From assembly GCF_943736975.1 (NCBI RefSeq), contig NZ_CALSFO010000007.1, positions 1 through 64,000 on the forward strand: a stretch of 64,000 bases of DNA, read 5' to 3'. Numbering within the stretch: position 1 is the stretch's first letter; the number at the start of each line of letters is the position of its first letter. The notes beneath the pieces are model-generated. The model made no database searches. It saw only the letters and a program-made list of their open reading frames with translations, and was not told where the DNA came from. Made by a program: the position numbers and the translations under genes. This document shows positions 26,922 through 35,186 of the stretch, in pieces. This DNA comes from Streptococcus sp. Marseille-Q0941 (GTDB lineage Bacteria > Bacillota > Bacilli > Lactobacillales > Streptococcaceae).

Positions 26922-27073
26922 CGAGATTGGAATTTGTTACTGATTTGTAAAGAAAAAATATGTTATAAAAGACATGTTAAAGTGCTTTCCAAAAGTTAGA
27001 GAGAATTATTATTATTTTTGAATCACTCTTCCAATATAAGTCGTTTAAACGCTTGTTTAACAATAAAAAATAA

Positions 27074-27105
27074 AAAGAGGTTGGAACTGTTTCGACCTCT
27101 TTTAA
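27074..27105 (+). terminator. Terminator at the right end of the ATPase/TOPRIM island
   Basis: Stem AAAGAGGT / ACCTCTTT with a T tail. Its first 18 bases repeat 24832-24849, so it is probably the original terminator of the pepS operon displaced by the insertion. Confidence 0.8.
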
Positions 27106-27163
27106 CATGGAAAATGGATAATGGGAGATGCAGTGACTGGTTCTTTTTATATTGCGTCAAGTA

Positions 27164-27172
27164 TGGTACAAT
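27164..27172 (+). promoter_or_regulatory. Extended -10 promoter placing the start site at the LysR ATG
   Basis: TGGTACAAT ends 6 nt before the ATG at 27179. Transcription starting about 7 nt after the hexamer would begin on the start codon, so the mRNA may be leaderless. Confidence 0.55.
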
Positions 27173-27178
27173 AAAAGC

Positions 27179-28087
27179 ATGAGAATTCAACAATTACACT
27201 ATATTATCAAAATCGTTGAGACAGGTTCGATGAATGAGGCTGCCAAACAGCTTTTTATCACTCAGCCTAGTCTATCAAATGCAGTTCGTGACCTAGAAAA
27301 TGAGATGGGCATTGAGATTTTCATCCGCAATCCCAAAGGAATTACCCTCACACGTGATGGGATGGAGTTTTTGTCTTATGCCCGTCAGGTTGTCGAACAA
27401 ACTCAACTTCTAGAAGAACGCTATAAGAACCCCATCGCTCATCGAGAGCTTTTTAGTGTGTCTGCGCAGCACTATGCCTTCGTGGTCAACGCCTTTGTTT
27501 CCTTGCTTAAGAAAAGCGATATGGAAAAGTATGAGCTTTTTTTGCGTGAAACCAGAACCTGGGAAATCATTGATGACGTCAAGAACTTCCGTAGTGAAGT
27601 TGGAGTCCTCTTTTTAAATAGCTATAACCGGGACGTTCTTTCAAAGATGTTGGATGACAACCATCTGGTTGCCCACCATCTCTTTACAGCACAGCCCCAT
27701 ATCTTTGTCAGCAAGTCTAACCCGCTTGCTAAAAAAGACAAGGTGCAGCTGTCAGATCTAGAAGACTTCCCTTACTTGAGTTATGACCAAGGGACCCATA
27801 ATTCCTTCTATTTCTCAGAAGAGATTTTGTCACAAGAACACCACAAGAAATCCATCGTTGTTAGTGACCGTGCGACCTTGTTCAATCTCTTGATTGGTTT
27901 GGACGGCTATACCATCGCGACTGGTATCCTTAATAGTAACCTCAATGGAGACAATATCGTTTCGATTCCACTTGATATTGATGATCCCATTGAACTGGTT
28001 TATATCCAGCATGAGAAAACTAGCTTGTCTAAGATGGGTGAACGCTTCATCGAGTATTTACTTGAAGAAGTTCGCTTTGATAAGTAA
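27179..28087 (+). CDS. LysR-family transcriptional regulator (CpsY/MtaR-like)
   Basis: A 302-aa LysR regulator. The N-terminal winged helix is clear: MRIQQLHYIIKIVETGSMNE then LFITQPSLSNAVRDLE (about 1-62). The effector-binding region follows (about 90-295). It resembles CpsY/MtaR-type streptococcal regulators of methionine and amino acid metabolism and virulence, from memory; the effector is not readable. The start at 27179 is preferred because homologues begin MRIQQL, although no ribosome site exists there and the -10 element lies only 6 nt away. The next gene, queA, follows 28 nt later and is an unlikely target. Confidence 0.85.
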   Translation: MRIQQLHYIIKIVETGSMNEAAKQLFITQPSLSNAVRDLENEMGIEIFIRNPKGITLTRDGMEFLSYARQVVEQTQLLEERYKNPIAHRELFSVSAQHYAFVVNAFVSLLKKSDMEKYELFLRETRTWEIIDDVKNFRSEVGVLFLNSYNRDVLSKMLDDNHLVAHHLFTAQPHIFVSKSNPLAKKDKVQLSDLEDFPYLSYDQGTHNSFYFSEEILSQEHHKKSIVVSDRATLFNLLIGLDGYTIATGILNSNLNGDNIVSIPLDIDDPIELVYIQHEKTSLSKMGERFIEYLLEEVRFDK

Positions 28088-28115
28088 TTTGAATAAATGA
28101 GAAGAGAAAAGAAGA

Positions 28116-29153
28116 ATGACGACATTAAATACAAATGATTTTGATTTTCACTTACCAGAGGAATTGATTGCTCAGACTCCTTTGGAAAAGCGCGATGCCT
28201 CTAAACTCTTGATGGTCAATCGCAAAACAGGAGAATTTCAAGATCGCCACTTTCACTCCATTATCGAAATGCTAGAGCCAGGTGATGCCCTGGTTATGAA
28301 TGATACCCGTGTCTTGCCAGCTCGACTTCATGGTCAAAAAGAAGAAACAGGAGGCCATGCTGAACTCTTGCTTTTGAAAAATACAGCTGGAGACGAATGG
28401 GAAGTCTTGGCAAAACCTGCCAAACGTCTCAAGGTCGGAGCGCGTGTTATCTTTGGTGATGGACGACTAAGCGCAGTTGTGACTGAGGAATTAACCCATG
28501 GTGGCCGTAGTGTCCGTTTTGAGTATGAGGGGATTTTCTTAGAAGTACTTGAAAGTCTTGGAGAAATGCCTTTGCCTCCTTATATTCATGAAAAATTGGA
28601 TGACCGTGAACGTTACCAGACAGTCTATGCCAAGGAAAGCGGATCAGCTGCCGCCCCAACTGCAGGCCTGCATTTTACCAAAGAATTACTAGAAGAAATC
28701 CAGCAAAAAGGAGTTCACTTAGTCTACCTGACCTTACATGTTGGACTTGGGACCTTTAGACCTGTTTCAGTAGATAATTTGGATGAGCACGAGATGCACT
28801 CAGAGTTTTATCAATTGTCTGAGGAAGCAGCAGCGACCTTGCGTCAGGTCAAAGAAAATGGTGGCCGTGTCATTGCTGTGGGGACAACCTCTATCCGTAC
28901 ACTAGAGACTATCGGAAGCAAGTTTGACGGCCAAATCCAGGCCGACTCTGGCTGGACTAATATCTTTATCAAGCCAGGCTATGATTGGAAGGTGGTGGAT
29001 GCTTTTTCTACTAATTTCCATTTGCCGAAGTCTACCTTGGTCATGCTAGTATCTGCCTTTGCAGGCCGTGAATTGGTCCTCCAAGCCTACCAACATGCTA
29101 TCGATGAAAAATACCGTTTCTTTAGCTTTGGCGATGCCATGTTTATCTACTAA
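28116..29153 (+). CDS. queA: S-adenosylmethionine:tRNA ribosyltransferase-isomerase
   Basis: A 345-aa QueA that transfers and isomerises the ribosyl group of SAM onto 7-aminomethyl-7-deazaguanine in tRNA, giving epoxyqueuosine at the wobble position of GUN anticodons. Typical stretches: [21 protein letters not shown] at the start, [22 protein letters not shown] and [20 protein letters not shown] near the end. Full length. AGAAGAGAA precedes the ATG. A terminator follows. Confidence 0.96.
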   Translation: MTTLNTNDFDFHLPEELIAQTPLEKRDASKLLMVNRKTGEFQDRHFHSIIEMLEPGDALVMNDTRVLPARLHGQKEETGGHAELLLLKNTAGDEWEVLAKPAKRLKVGARVIFGDGRLSAVVTEELTHGGRSVRFEYEGIFLEVLESLGEMPLPPYIHEKLDDRERYQTVYAKESGSAAAPTAGLHFTKELLEEIQQKGVHLVYLTLHVGLGTFRPVSVDNLDEHEMHSEFYQLSEEAAATLRQVKENGGRVIAVGTTSIRTLETIGSKFDGQIQADSGWTNIFIKPGYDWKVVDAFSTNFHLPKSTLVMLVSAFAGRELVLQAYQHAIDEKYRFFSFGDAMFIY

Positions 29154-29184
29154 AAAACGAGCAAATCAAAACTAGAAATAGAAG

Positions 29185-29214
29185 GGCTAATTCCTACTTG
29201 GATTAGCCTTTTTT
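29185..29214 (+). terminator. queA terminator
   Basis: Stem GGCTAAT / ATTAGCC with a 10-nt loop and TTTTTT. Confidence 0.85.
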
Positions 29215-29340
29215 CGATATATGATAGCTATTGAATTAAAAGCAAATAAATGACACACTGAAGACTACGAGCTATTCGTCAAAAACGATGTAAACTCTGA
29301 CGAGCTACTTTTATAGGTGCCTATTTCAAAGGAGATTTTT

Positions 29341-29904
29341 ATGAAAAACAAAACATTGTGCTATACGAGTCTATCAGTCCTGACCTTGTTGGCTGCTATT
29401 ATATTAGCTGCTTGTGGTGGAAAGACGGACAAGAATACGTCATCTTCAAACCAAAAGGTGACAACAAGAAAGGTAACTACAGAGTCCGCAAGTAAAACGG
29501 AATCAGGCAAAAAAGAGGAGCAGAAGTCAGAAACAAATAGTGCGACAGAAACTACAACCACTCAAGCAGAACAAAAGGAAGATAAGCAAAAATCACAAGA
29601 GGCTTACGCTAAGTTTGTAGGGACTTGGGAAAACTACGCGGGAATAACTGCAACAGTCACAGCAGATGGAATTGTAACGATCCAAAGTTCCAATGGGACC
29701 TTTACATATGAAATGGGTCAAGTAGAGGAAAAAGATGGCTACTACTTAACAGGTATCCATCTTGTCGGAGGTGGACAAGGTGCACGGCTGATTTTCACCC
29801 CAGCTGGAGTTCAAAATGAAGTGACAGGTACAGATGGTAGCCAAGAAGTCTTGTCTATCGGCCAATCACCAAGTGACAAGGATAGTCATTTTTACCGTAA
29901 CTAA
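29341..29904 (+). CDS. Lipoprotein with low-complexity linker and DUF6287-like C-terminal domain
   Basis: A 187-aa secreted lipoprotein. Signal peptide with lipobox LAAC (cleavage before the Cys at about residue 23), preceded by AAIILAACGGK. A Thr/Glu/Lys/Ser-rich linker (about 25-85) follows, then a compact domain (about 90-185) beginning FVGTWENYAGITATVTADG with GYYLTGIHLVGGGQGARLIF, resembling the DUF6287 domain of streptococcal lipoproteins. Start at 29341 with AAAGGAG; the longer frame from 29317 contains this site. Function unknown. A terminator follows at 29921. Confidence 0.8.
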   Translation: MKNKTLCYTSLSVLTLLAAIILAACGGKTDKNTSSSNQKVTTRKVTTESASKTESGKKEEQKSETNSATETTTTQAEQKEDKQKSQEAYAKFVGTWENYAGITATVTADGIVTIQSSNGTFTYEMGQVEEKDGYYLTGIHLVGGGQGARLIFTPAGVQNEVTGTDGSQEVLSIGQSPSDKDSHFYRN

Positions 29905-29920
29905 GAATAAAAAAGAAAAA

Positions 29921-30160
29921 AGCGAGTCTTTAGTTAGATTCGCTTTTTTAGATAATACTTTGAAATCAAGTAGGTATAGACAAGCAAAAAAGTCTTGTAA
30001 ATCAAGGCTTTTTCCTGTTGTTTATATGCCCCTGCATGGATTTGGAGAGGACTTTCATATTGAAAATAATCAAAAATGTTGAAGTATAAGTGATTTTTAG
30101 AAGATACTTGGAGCATTTTTAAATATAATTATTTCAAAATGGGGCAAAAGTGGGGCAAAA
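29921..30160. repeat. Attachment-site scar, copy 1 (most degenerate)
   Basis: Starts with the hairpin AGCGAGTCT / AGATTCGCT and T run (29921-29949), which also ends the lipoprotein transcript. From 29979 it carries a diverged copy of the tRNA-Lys terminator and 3' end (GACAAGCAAAAAAG, then ATGCCCCTGCATGG). It ends with a tandem GGGGCAAA motif. The same order of elements recurs at 32051-32310. Confidence 0.65.
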
Positions 30161-30272
30161 ACGATTGACTCACATTTGGTTTGAAAACCTATAATACCTA
30201 ATGATTATGCTATACTGGAGATATAGTGTTGTTATAAATAAAAATCAGAGTGAGACTAAATGGGAGGAAAAT

Positions 30273-30815
30273 ATGCTAAAAAACTTTATAAAAGAGACGG
30301 ATATGCCCCAAGAAGTTATTGAAAAATACAAGGATCAAGTTCCAGCTGAGTTAGTTCAAATTTGGCAGGAAGATGGTCTGGGAAGCTTTTTAGATGGTTA
30401 TCTAAAAGTCATCAATCCAGATGACTATCTTGAATTTCTCCAAGATAGTCATTTCAGAGGAGGTGTCGCTTTTCCTATGTTCGTGACAGCATTTGGAGAT
30501 ATTATTACTTGGGAAGAGAATGCCTATGTGGGAATTGTCCAATATAATATTCAGGATTTGGATATTATGATTAAGCGTATGGATCGTTTCATAGAGTATG
30601 TTGATGATGAAGATTTCAAAGACGATTATTTCGATATTCCACTCTACAAAAAAGCTGTTGCCAAACATGGTGAATTGGCCTACGATGAATGTTTCGGTTT
30701 TGTTCCACTCCTGGCATTAGGAGGCTCTAAAGATGTGGAGCATATGGATAAAGTAAAAGTCCTGGAACACATTTACCTCATGTACCAGCTTACAGGCGGA
30801 GTGTTTGACGATTGA
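30273..30815 (+). CDS. GAD-like / DUF1851 immunity-type protein (orphan)
   Basis: A 180-aa cytoplasmic protein starting at 30273 with GGGAGG upstream. The N-terminal part (about 1-110: LKNFIKETDMP, VPAELVQIWQEDGLGSFLDG, YLKVINPDDY, AFGDIITWE) matches the GAD-like domain. The C-terminal part (about 125-180: YKKAVAKHGELAYDECFGF, VLEHIYLMYQLTGGVFDD) matches DUF1851, a layout known from T6SS-type and polymorphic toxin immunity proteins. No toxin gene is adjacent, so it looks like an orphan immunity gene acquired within a tRNA-linked island. Its last 50 bp are duplicated near 31955. Confidence 0.75.
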   Translation: MLKNFIKETDMPQEVIEKYKDQVPAELVQIWQEDGLGSFLDGYLKVINPDDYLEFLQDSHFRGGVAFPMFVTAFGDIITWEENAYVGIVQYNIQDLDIMIKRMDRFIEYVDDEDFKDDYFDIPLYKKAVAKHGELAYDECFGFVPLLALGGSKDVEHMDKVKVLEHIYLMYQLTGGVFDD

Positions 30816-30844
30816 TAAAAAAGAACTACCATGAGGTAAAATCT

Positions 30845-31627
30845 ATGAAAACAATATGTAAAAAAGATATCGTACAGGGGTTAAAAGAGCTTGGTCTGAA
30901 ACGAGGGGATGTTGTCATTGTACATACATCGTTAAAAAGTATTGGATATGTATGTGGAGGAGCACAGGCTGTGATAGAAGCTCTAATTGAAGTTGTTACT
31001 TCTGAAGGGACTGTTGTAATGCCGACACAGTCATGGAAAAATCTGGATCCGGAAACAGGTGTGCACTGGAATGCAGAGGAGTCAGACTGGGATAAAATTA
31101 GAGAGAATTGGCCAGCATATGATAAACGGCTAACACCGACAAATACCATGGGGGCTGTTGCAGAAATGTTTCGTCAATGGCCAGGAAGCATCCGTACAGA
31201 TCATCCAGCAAGATCTCTTTGTGCATGGGGAAAACATGCTGAATATATTACAGCGGAACATACCCTTTCAAATATATTTGGGGAGGGTTCACCTATCGCA
31301 AAACTCTATGAACTTGACGCAAAAGTACTGTTGTTAGGGGTTGGATATGATAAAAACACCTCCATACACTTAGCGGATGTCCGTGCAGAGTATCCTGGGA
31401 AACATGACTGTATTGAACACAGTGCCATACTTGAAGATGGTGTTCGTATATGGAAAGCGTATAATACCCTATTCGTTGACGGAGAAGATTTTGAAGATAT
31501 AGGAATCGCCTTTGAGGAAAAAGGTCTTGCAAATATAGGGAAAATCGGAAATGCCGATTCTAGATTGATGCAACAGCGTGAACTAGTAGATTTTTCCGTT
31601 TGCTGGATTGAAGAGTATCGCAAATAA
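30845..31627 (+). CDS. AAC(3)-family aminoglycoside N-acetyltransferase-like protein
   Basis: A 260-aa acetyl-CoA-dependent transferase of the AAC(3)/YokD fold. Typical stretches: GLKRGDVVIVHTSLKSIGYV, GTVVMPTQSW, FRQWPGSIRTDHPARSLCAWG with the conserved HP.RS, and FGEGSPIAKLYELDAKVLLLGVGYDKNTSIHLAD. Start at 30845 because GAGGT lies 9 nt upstream; the frame also opens at TTG 30812 without a site. Members acetylate the 3-amino group of aminoglycosides, but chromosomal homologues may have other substrates, so resistance is not implied. It follows the immunity gene by 29 nt. Confidence 0.85.
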   Translation: MKTICKKDIVQGLKELGLKRGDVVIVHTSLKSIGYVCGGAQAVIEALIEVVTSEGTVVMPTQSWKNLDPETGVHWNAEESDWDKIRENWPAYDKRLTPTNTMGAVAEMFRQWPGSIRTDHPARSLCAWGKHAEYITAEHTLSNIFGEGSPIAKLYELDAKVLLLGVGYDKNTSIHLADVRAEYPGKHDCIEHSAILEDGVRIWKAYNTLFVDGEDFEDIGIAFEEKGLANIGKIGNADSRLMQQRELVDFSVCWIEEYRK

Positions 31628-31710
31628 ATTGATTTTATAAACATTGTGAAGAAACTGATAAATCAGAATGATTGTCTATAGTTTAAACAGAAAGTAATTT
31701 TGGCCACTTG

Positions 31711-31942
31711 GGGGTAAAAAAGTACATTTCAGGGCGAATTATTCATTATCAGAAGATTATGCTAAAAATGACTTATGGATAAGATATAACATAATTTTAC
31801 AAAAGAAGACATAATCTGGAGCATTCAAAATTTTGCCCAACATTTTGCGTACATGTATATGGTTCCTGATATTGCTTCAGTTAATAAGTATCTTAAAGGC
31901 TTGCTTGAAAATTTAGAGATTGAGCTAATATTAATAACAAAA
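31711..31942 (+). pseudogene. Unrecognised frameshifted gene fragment
   Basis: One frame reads KVHFRANYSLSEDYAKNDLW then IRYNIILQKK and stops. Shifting one base continues as KEDIIWSIQNFAQHFAYMYM, then VPDIASVNKYLKG and LLENLEIELILITK. Together they look like about 75 residues of one broken protein. No family recognised. It runs into the duplicated immunity-gene tail. Confidence 0.4.
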
Positions 31943-31954
31943 GGAGCACGTATA

Positions 31955-32025
31955 CCTTATGTACCAACTCACAGGCGGAGTGATGGACGATTGATAAAAA
32001 AGAACCACCCTCGCGGTGGTTTTTT
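31955..32025 (+). pseudogene. Duplicated 3' end of the GAD-like immunity gene with terminator
   Basis: About 50 bp here repeat the end of the immunity gene (30777-30828) with a few changes: LMYQLTGGV, then MDD instead of FDD, the same GATTGATAAAAAAGAAC after it. A terminator AACCACC / GGTGGTT plus T run follows (32003-32025). The terminator is missing from the first copy, where the AAC(3)-type gene begins instead. Confidence 0.65.
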
Positions 32026-32050
32026 CGATGAAAACGAGTGTTAGATAAAT

Positions 32051-32310
32051 AGTGAGTCTTTGGATGAGACTCGCTTATTTTGTTAATGTAAAATTTTTTG
32101 GTACAAATTTTGGTACAAAAAACAAAATGACAAGCAAAAAAGCCTTGATTTCAAGGCTTCTTCCTGTTGATTTAGATGCCCCCTGCAGGAATTTAGAAGG
32201 CTTTATCATCTTGAATGTAATTAAAAATATTGAAATATAAGTGGTTCTATGAAGATATTTGAAGTAATTTTAAATGTAATTATTTCAAAATGGGGCAAAA
32301 GTGGGGCAAA
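32051..32310. repeat. Attachment-site scar, copy 2
   Basis: Begins with hairpin AGTGAGTCT / AGACTCGCT, then two GGTACAAA motifs. From 32129 to 32189 come 61 bases identical to 35787-35847, that is the terminator and last 13 bases of tRNA-Lys, then a tail matching copy 1 and ending with two GGGGCAAA motifs. It fits the attachment site of an integrase that targets the tRNA 3' end. Confidence 0.75.
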
Positions 32311-32377
32311 TTTTTTTGCACTAGAAAATAGATAAGTTTTGATATTATCTTTGCTAAGCAATCAAGGCATAATAAAG

Positions 32378-33253
32378 TTAAGATATTGTGGACTTATTTT
32401 TGAACATCTCAATTTTATTTTCGCAGTAAGTGATTAAATCTTGGGCTTTTTCAAAATCATATCCTTTTTCAGATACAGACTTTACTTTCTTCTCATCAAA
32501 ATAGTAGCCAGTCAAACCTGTGACTTCTTTTAATAAGGTGAGGTAGTAGCCTGTTTCAATCCCTTCATCTAGATTTTTTGAAAGAGACTTCATCAAACGT
32601 CCAAAGAGAGACTTTTTCGTCTTTTCATCACTGGAATCATTCCCCAAGTTGGTTGAAATCAAGCCCGGATGATAGGAATTTACAGTGATGTTTGAACCTC
32701 TCAGAAAGAACTCTCTTGCTAGATAGCGTGTCATCCAAATGGTGTATAATTTAGAATTGTTGTAGGCCAAACTAGGATTGTAGTTTTTCTCAAATCCAAA
32801 ATCCAAATCCTTAACTTTAGCAAAATGATGCATATAGGAAGAAGTATTGATAACACGACCGTCAGGCGCTTTTTCTAACAAGGGGCTTAGATCAGTTGTT
32901 AAAATATAGGGAACCAGAACAGATAACATAAAGGTTAATTCGACATTTTCAGCACTCGTTTTTCGTTCTTTCTCTCCATAAAGTCCTGCATTATTAAACA
33001 AGACATCGATACTTGGAAAGTCTCGCTTGATTTCCTCAAGAAATTGGTAGACATCTTCTAGTTTTGAAAAATCTGCAAGGTAGCTAGAAACTCTGCCTCT
33101 CACGGAGACTGCACGAACCTCTTGAGTGGCCAATTCAAGTTTTTGAGGATTGCGACCGTGTAGGATGACATGATGACCTTCGCTAGCCAATTTCTTTGCC
33201 AAATGTTTACCGATACCGTCAGTAGCACCTGTAATTAGAATGGTTTGGACCAT
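32378..33253 (-). CDS. Short-chain dehydrogenase/reductase
   Basis: A 291-aa SDR with the NAD(P)-binding TGATDGIG (about 8-15), NNAG in the core (LFNNAGLYG) and the catalytic YxxxK (YNNSK) with an upstream NTSSY serine. It reads like retinol dehydrogenase/WWOX-type SDRs that act on carbonyl or alcohol groups of small lipids; substrate unknown. Start at 33253, one base after the hydrolase stop codon. The longer frame to 33421 lies inside the hydrolase gene. Last gene of the Rrf2-controlled operon. Confidence 0.88.
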   Translation of the reverse strand: MVQTILITGATDGIGKHLAKKLASEGHHVILHGRNPQKLELATQEVRAVSVRGRVSSYLADFSKLEDVYQFLEEIKRDFPSIDVLFNNAGLYGEKERKTSAENVELTFMLSVLVPYILTTDLSPLLEKAPDGRVINTSSYMHHFAKVKDLDFGFEKNYNPSLAYNNSKLYTIWMTRYLAREFFLRGSNITVNSYHPGLISTNLGNDSSDEKTKKSLFGRLMKSLSKNLDEGIETGYYLTLLKEVTGLTGYYFDEKKVKSVSEKGYDFEKAQDLITYCENKIEMFKNKSTIS

Positions 33254-33254
33254 A

Positions 33255-34091
33255 TTAGTTCTCCAAGAAAGCCAGTAGTTCTTTTGAAAATTCATCTGTA
33301 TATTGGAAGATTGAACCGTGGCCAGCATTTGGATAGATGATAAGCTTGCTATCTTTGATTTTTTCATGCATGTCAAAAGAATTTTCCGTTGGCACCTGCA
33401 TATCATTATCCCCATTGACAATTAAGGTTGGTTGGGTGATAAATTGAAGGTCGTCTTGCGAATCTTTTCCCCAACGTTTAATGGCTTTGAGTTGAGTTAG
33501 GAATCCTGATACCTTCATGTCTTTATCCGCAAATTCCTTGGTTCTCATGCCCATTCGACCTAGAACTTTCAAGGCTTCGATTTTCCCTTGTTCATCATGA
33601 TTATAGAAGATATAACGTTTAGGATCGATGCGCTCGAGTCCAGCTTTAAACATAAAACTAAACGTTTTCCCTGTGACCTTATCGACCTCTTTTCCACCTC
33701 GAGGTCCTGTTCCTGCCAAGATTAAATGATTGACTAGACTAGGCTTGATTCTGACGATTTCTTGAGCAATCATACCTCCCATAGAAAGACCTAGGAGATT
33801 GATTTTCTTGTAACCAAGTGCTTGAATAAAGGCAATTGTTTGCTTAGCCATTCCAGGAATCGTCGGAGCAACTTTTCCTTGACTGGCTCCAACACCAGGA
33901 AGATCAACAACAATCACATGGTGCTTTTCAGCAATCAAGTCTAATAGTTTTGGATCCCAGTTATCGAGAGTTGCTGCCAAATGGACGAGCATCAGAAGAG
34001 GTGGTTTTGATTTACCTTTGCTGAGTTCGCGATAGGTAATTTGGTTTCCTTGGATAGTGATGTATTGATTTTTTGTTGTAATATATGACAT
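33255..34091 (-). CDS. Alpha/beta-fold hydrolase
   Basis: A 278-aa alpha/beta hydrolase. The nucleophile elbow is GLSMGGM, with the oxyanion region LVHLAATLDNWDP and a C-terminal catalytic His in PNAGHGSIFQY; an acid lies in LIVNGDNDMQVP. Start at 34091, with AAGGA 7 nt upstream. Such enzymes hydrolyse esters or C-C bonds; substrate unknown. It is flanked in the same operon by a quinone-type oxidoreductase and an SDR, which suggests handling of a reactive carbonyl or quinone compound. Confidence 0.87.
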   Translation of the reverse strand: MSYITTKNQYITIQGNQITYRELSKGKSKPPLLMLVHLAATLDNWDPKLLDLIAEKHHVIVVDLPGVGASQGKVAPTIPGMAKQTIAFIQALGYKKINLLGLSMGGMIAQEIVRIKPSLVNHLILAGTGPRGGKEVDKVTGKTFSFMFKAGLERIDPKRYIFYNHDEQGKIEALKVLGRMGMRTKEFADKDMKVSGFLTQLKAIKRWGKDSQDDLQFITQPTLIVNGDNDMQVPTENSFDMHEKIKDSKLIIYPNAGHGSIFQYTDEFSKELLAFLEN

Positions 34092-34104
34092 AATTTTTTC
34101 CTTT

Positions 34105-35109
34105 TTAATTCTTAAAGCTGAGAACTGTTTTACCACGAGAGCGACCGTTAGCGACCTTGTCTAAAGCGCTATTTACCTCTTCAAATGGATAAACTGTATC
34201 GATAGAGGGTTTGATTTCTAATTTGCTAAAGAGGTCAGCTACCTCTTGTAATTGAGCGCCATTGCTTTCTACAAAGATGAAGTGGTAGTGAACGCCATAT
34301 TCGTCTGCCATTTTATCAAATTTGCGACCTGCTAAGCCAAGAATCATCTGTTTCCATTTTGGTAGATTCATGCGTTTGGCAAAGGCACCGTTAGGCATGG
34401 CACGTAGAGAGACAAGGTGACCACCTTTTTTCATGATAGACATTTGTTTTTCAGTTTCAGCCCCACCAAGAGTATCGAGAACGTAATCAACTTGGCTAAC
34501 AGTTTTTGTATAATCCTCTGTTTTGTAATCAATAAAGCGGTCCGCACCTAGTTTCAACACACGTTCGGCACTATCTCCAGCCCCATTAGTGATGACTTTC
34601 AATCCTTTGGCCTTTGCAATCGGTATGGCCATCCCACCAACTCCTCCAGTACCACCAGAAATAAAGATCGTTTTCCCAGCTTGAGCGCCCATGAGTTCCA
34701 AGGCTTGCATAATGGTCAAGGCAGTAAGAGGAACAGCAGCAGCTTCCTCGTCTGATAGATAGTCTGGAACCTTGGCTAGAGATTGGTTATCGACAGCTAG
34801 GTATTCTGCAAAGGCACCAATATGGTCAAGCGGTAAACGGCCAAAAACTCGGTCTCCGACTTTGAGATTTTTGACTTGTCTACCGGTCTCTTCAATGATA
34901 CCGACCACTTCATTTCCTGCAGTTTGTGGGAGTTTGTAAGGGACGATCATCTTGACTTCTCCTCGGGAAATCATGTTATCCAGAGGATTAACCCCGGCTG
35001 CGGTGACTTTGAGCAAAACTTCTGTGTCTGTGATACTTGGTTTAGCGACTTCTGTGATGTTCAGTGTGATATTGTTTTTGTTATAAGTAGTATGTTGTGC
35101 GACTTTCAT
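34105..35109 (-). CDS. Zinc-independent MDR oxidoreductase (quinone oxidoreductase-like)
   Basis: A 334-aa medium-chain dehydrogenase/reductase. The N-terminal GroES-like domain has GVNPLDNMISRGE and LPQTAGNEVVG; the Rossmann domain has FISGGTGGVGGMAIPIAKAKG. No structural zinc cysteines are visible, as in NADPH:quinone/enoyl reductases. First structural gene after the Rrf2 regulator, with its own promoter and operator palindrome. Probable role: NADPH-dependent reduction of quinones or unsaturated carbonyls. Confidence 0.9.
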   Translation of the reverse strand: MKVAQHTTYNKNNITLNITEVAKPSITDTEVLLKVTAAGVNPLDNMISRGEVKMIVPYKLPQTAGNEVVGIIEETGRQVKNLKVGDRVFGRLPLDHIGAFAEYLAVDNQSLAKVPDYLSDEEAAAVPLTALTIMQALELMGAQAGKTIFISGGTGGVGGMAIPIAKAKGLKVITNGAGDSAERVLKLGADRFIDYKTEDYTKTVSQVDYVLDTLGGAETEKQMSIMKKGGHLVSLRAMPNGAFAKRMNLPKWKQMILGLAGRKFDKMADEYGVHYHFIFVESNGAQLQEVADLFSKLEIKPSIDTVYPFEEVNSALDKVANGRSRGKTVLSFKN

Positions 35110-35132
35110 TGTGTTCTCTTTTCAATTTTTTG

Positions 35133-35176
35133 TTGTATCTGATTTAGATACAAGTATAGTCTTTTTAAAACTGATC
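35133..35176 (-). promoter_or_regulatory. Promoter and operator palindrome before the MDR oxidoreductase
   Basis: On the minus strand TTGCAG, 17 bp, TATACT (-10 at 35159-35154). It is followed directly by the inverted repeat TTGTATCT / AGATACAA (35133-35140 and 35146-35153), so a bound repressor would block initiation. The same half-site is found before the rrf2 gene. Confidence 0.65.
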
Positions 35177-35186
35177 TGCAAGCAAA

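Larger units (their letters stand above)
31628..32377. other. Gene-poor stretch with pseudogene, duplicated gene tail and att scar
   Basis: About 750 bp without an intact gene. It holds a frameshifted unrecognised fragment (31711-31942), a copy of the immunity gene's 3' end with a terminator (31955-32025), and attachment-site copy 2 (32051-32310). Confidence 0.7.

Noticed and set aside
26960-27073. Short sequences after the TOPRIM gene that recall IS3 ends (CCAAAAGTTAGA)
   Set aside because: In the wrong orientation to pair with the left IS-like end and too short to be convincing.
29834-30082. 82-codon open frame over the end of the lipoprotein gene and copy 1
   Set aside because: Out of frame with the lipoprotein and crosses its terminator.
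30845-31627. Acquired aminoglycoside resistance
   Set aside because: The fold matches AAC(3)-type enzymes, but many chromosomal homologues have other substrates; sequence alone does not support a resistance call.
32052-32240. 62-codon open frame across attachment-site copy 2
   Set aside because: It runs through a terminator hairpin and the tRNA-derived core; it may include a few codons of a lost integrase but is not a gene.
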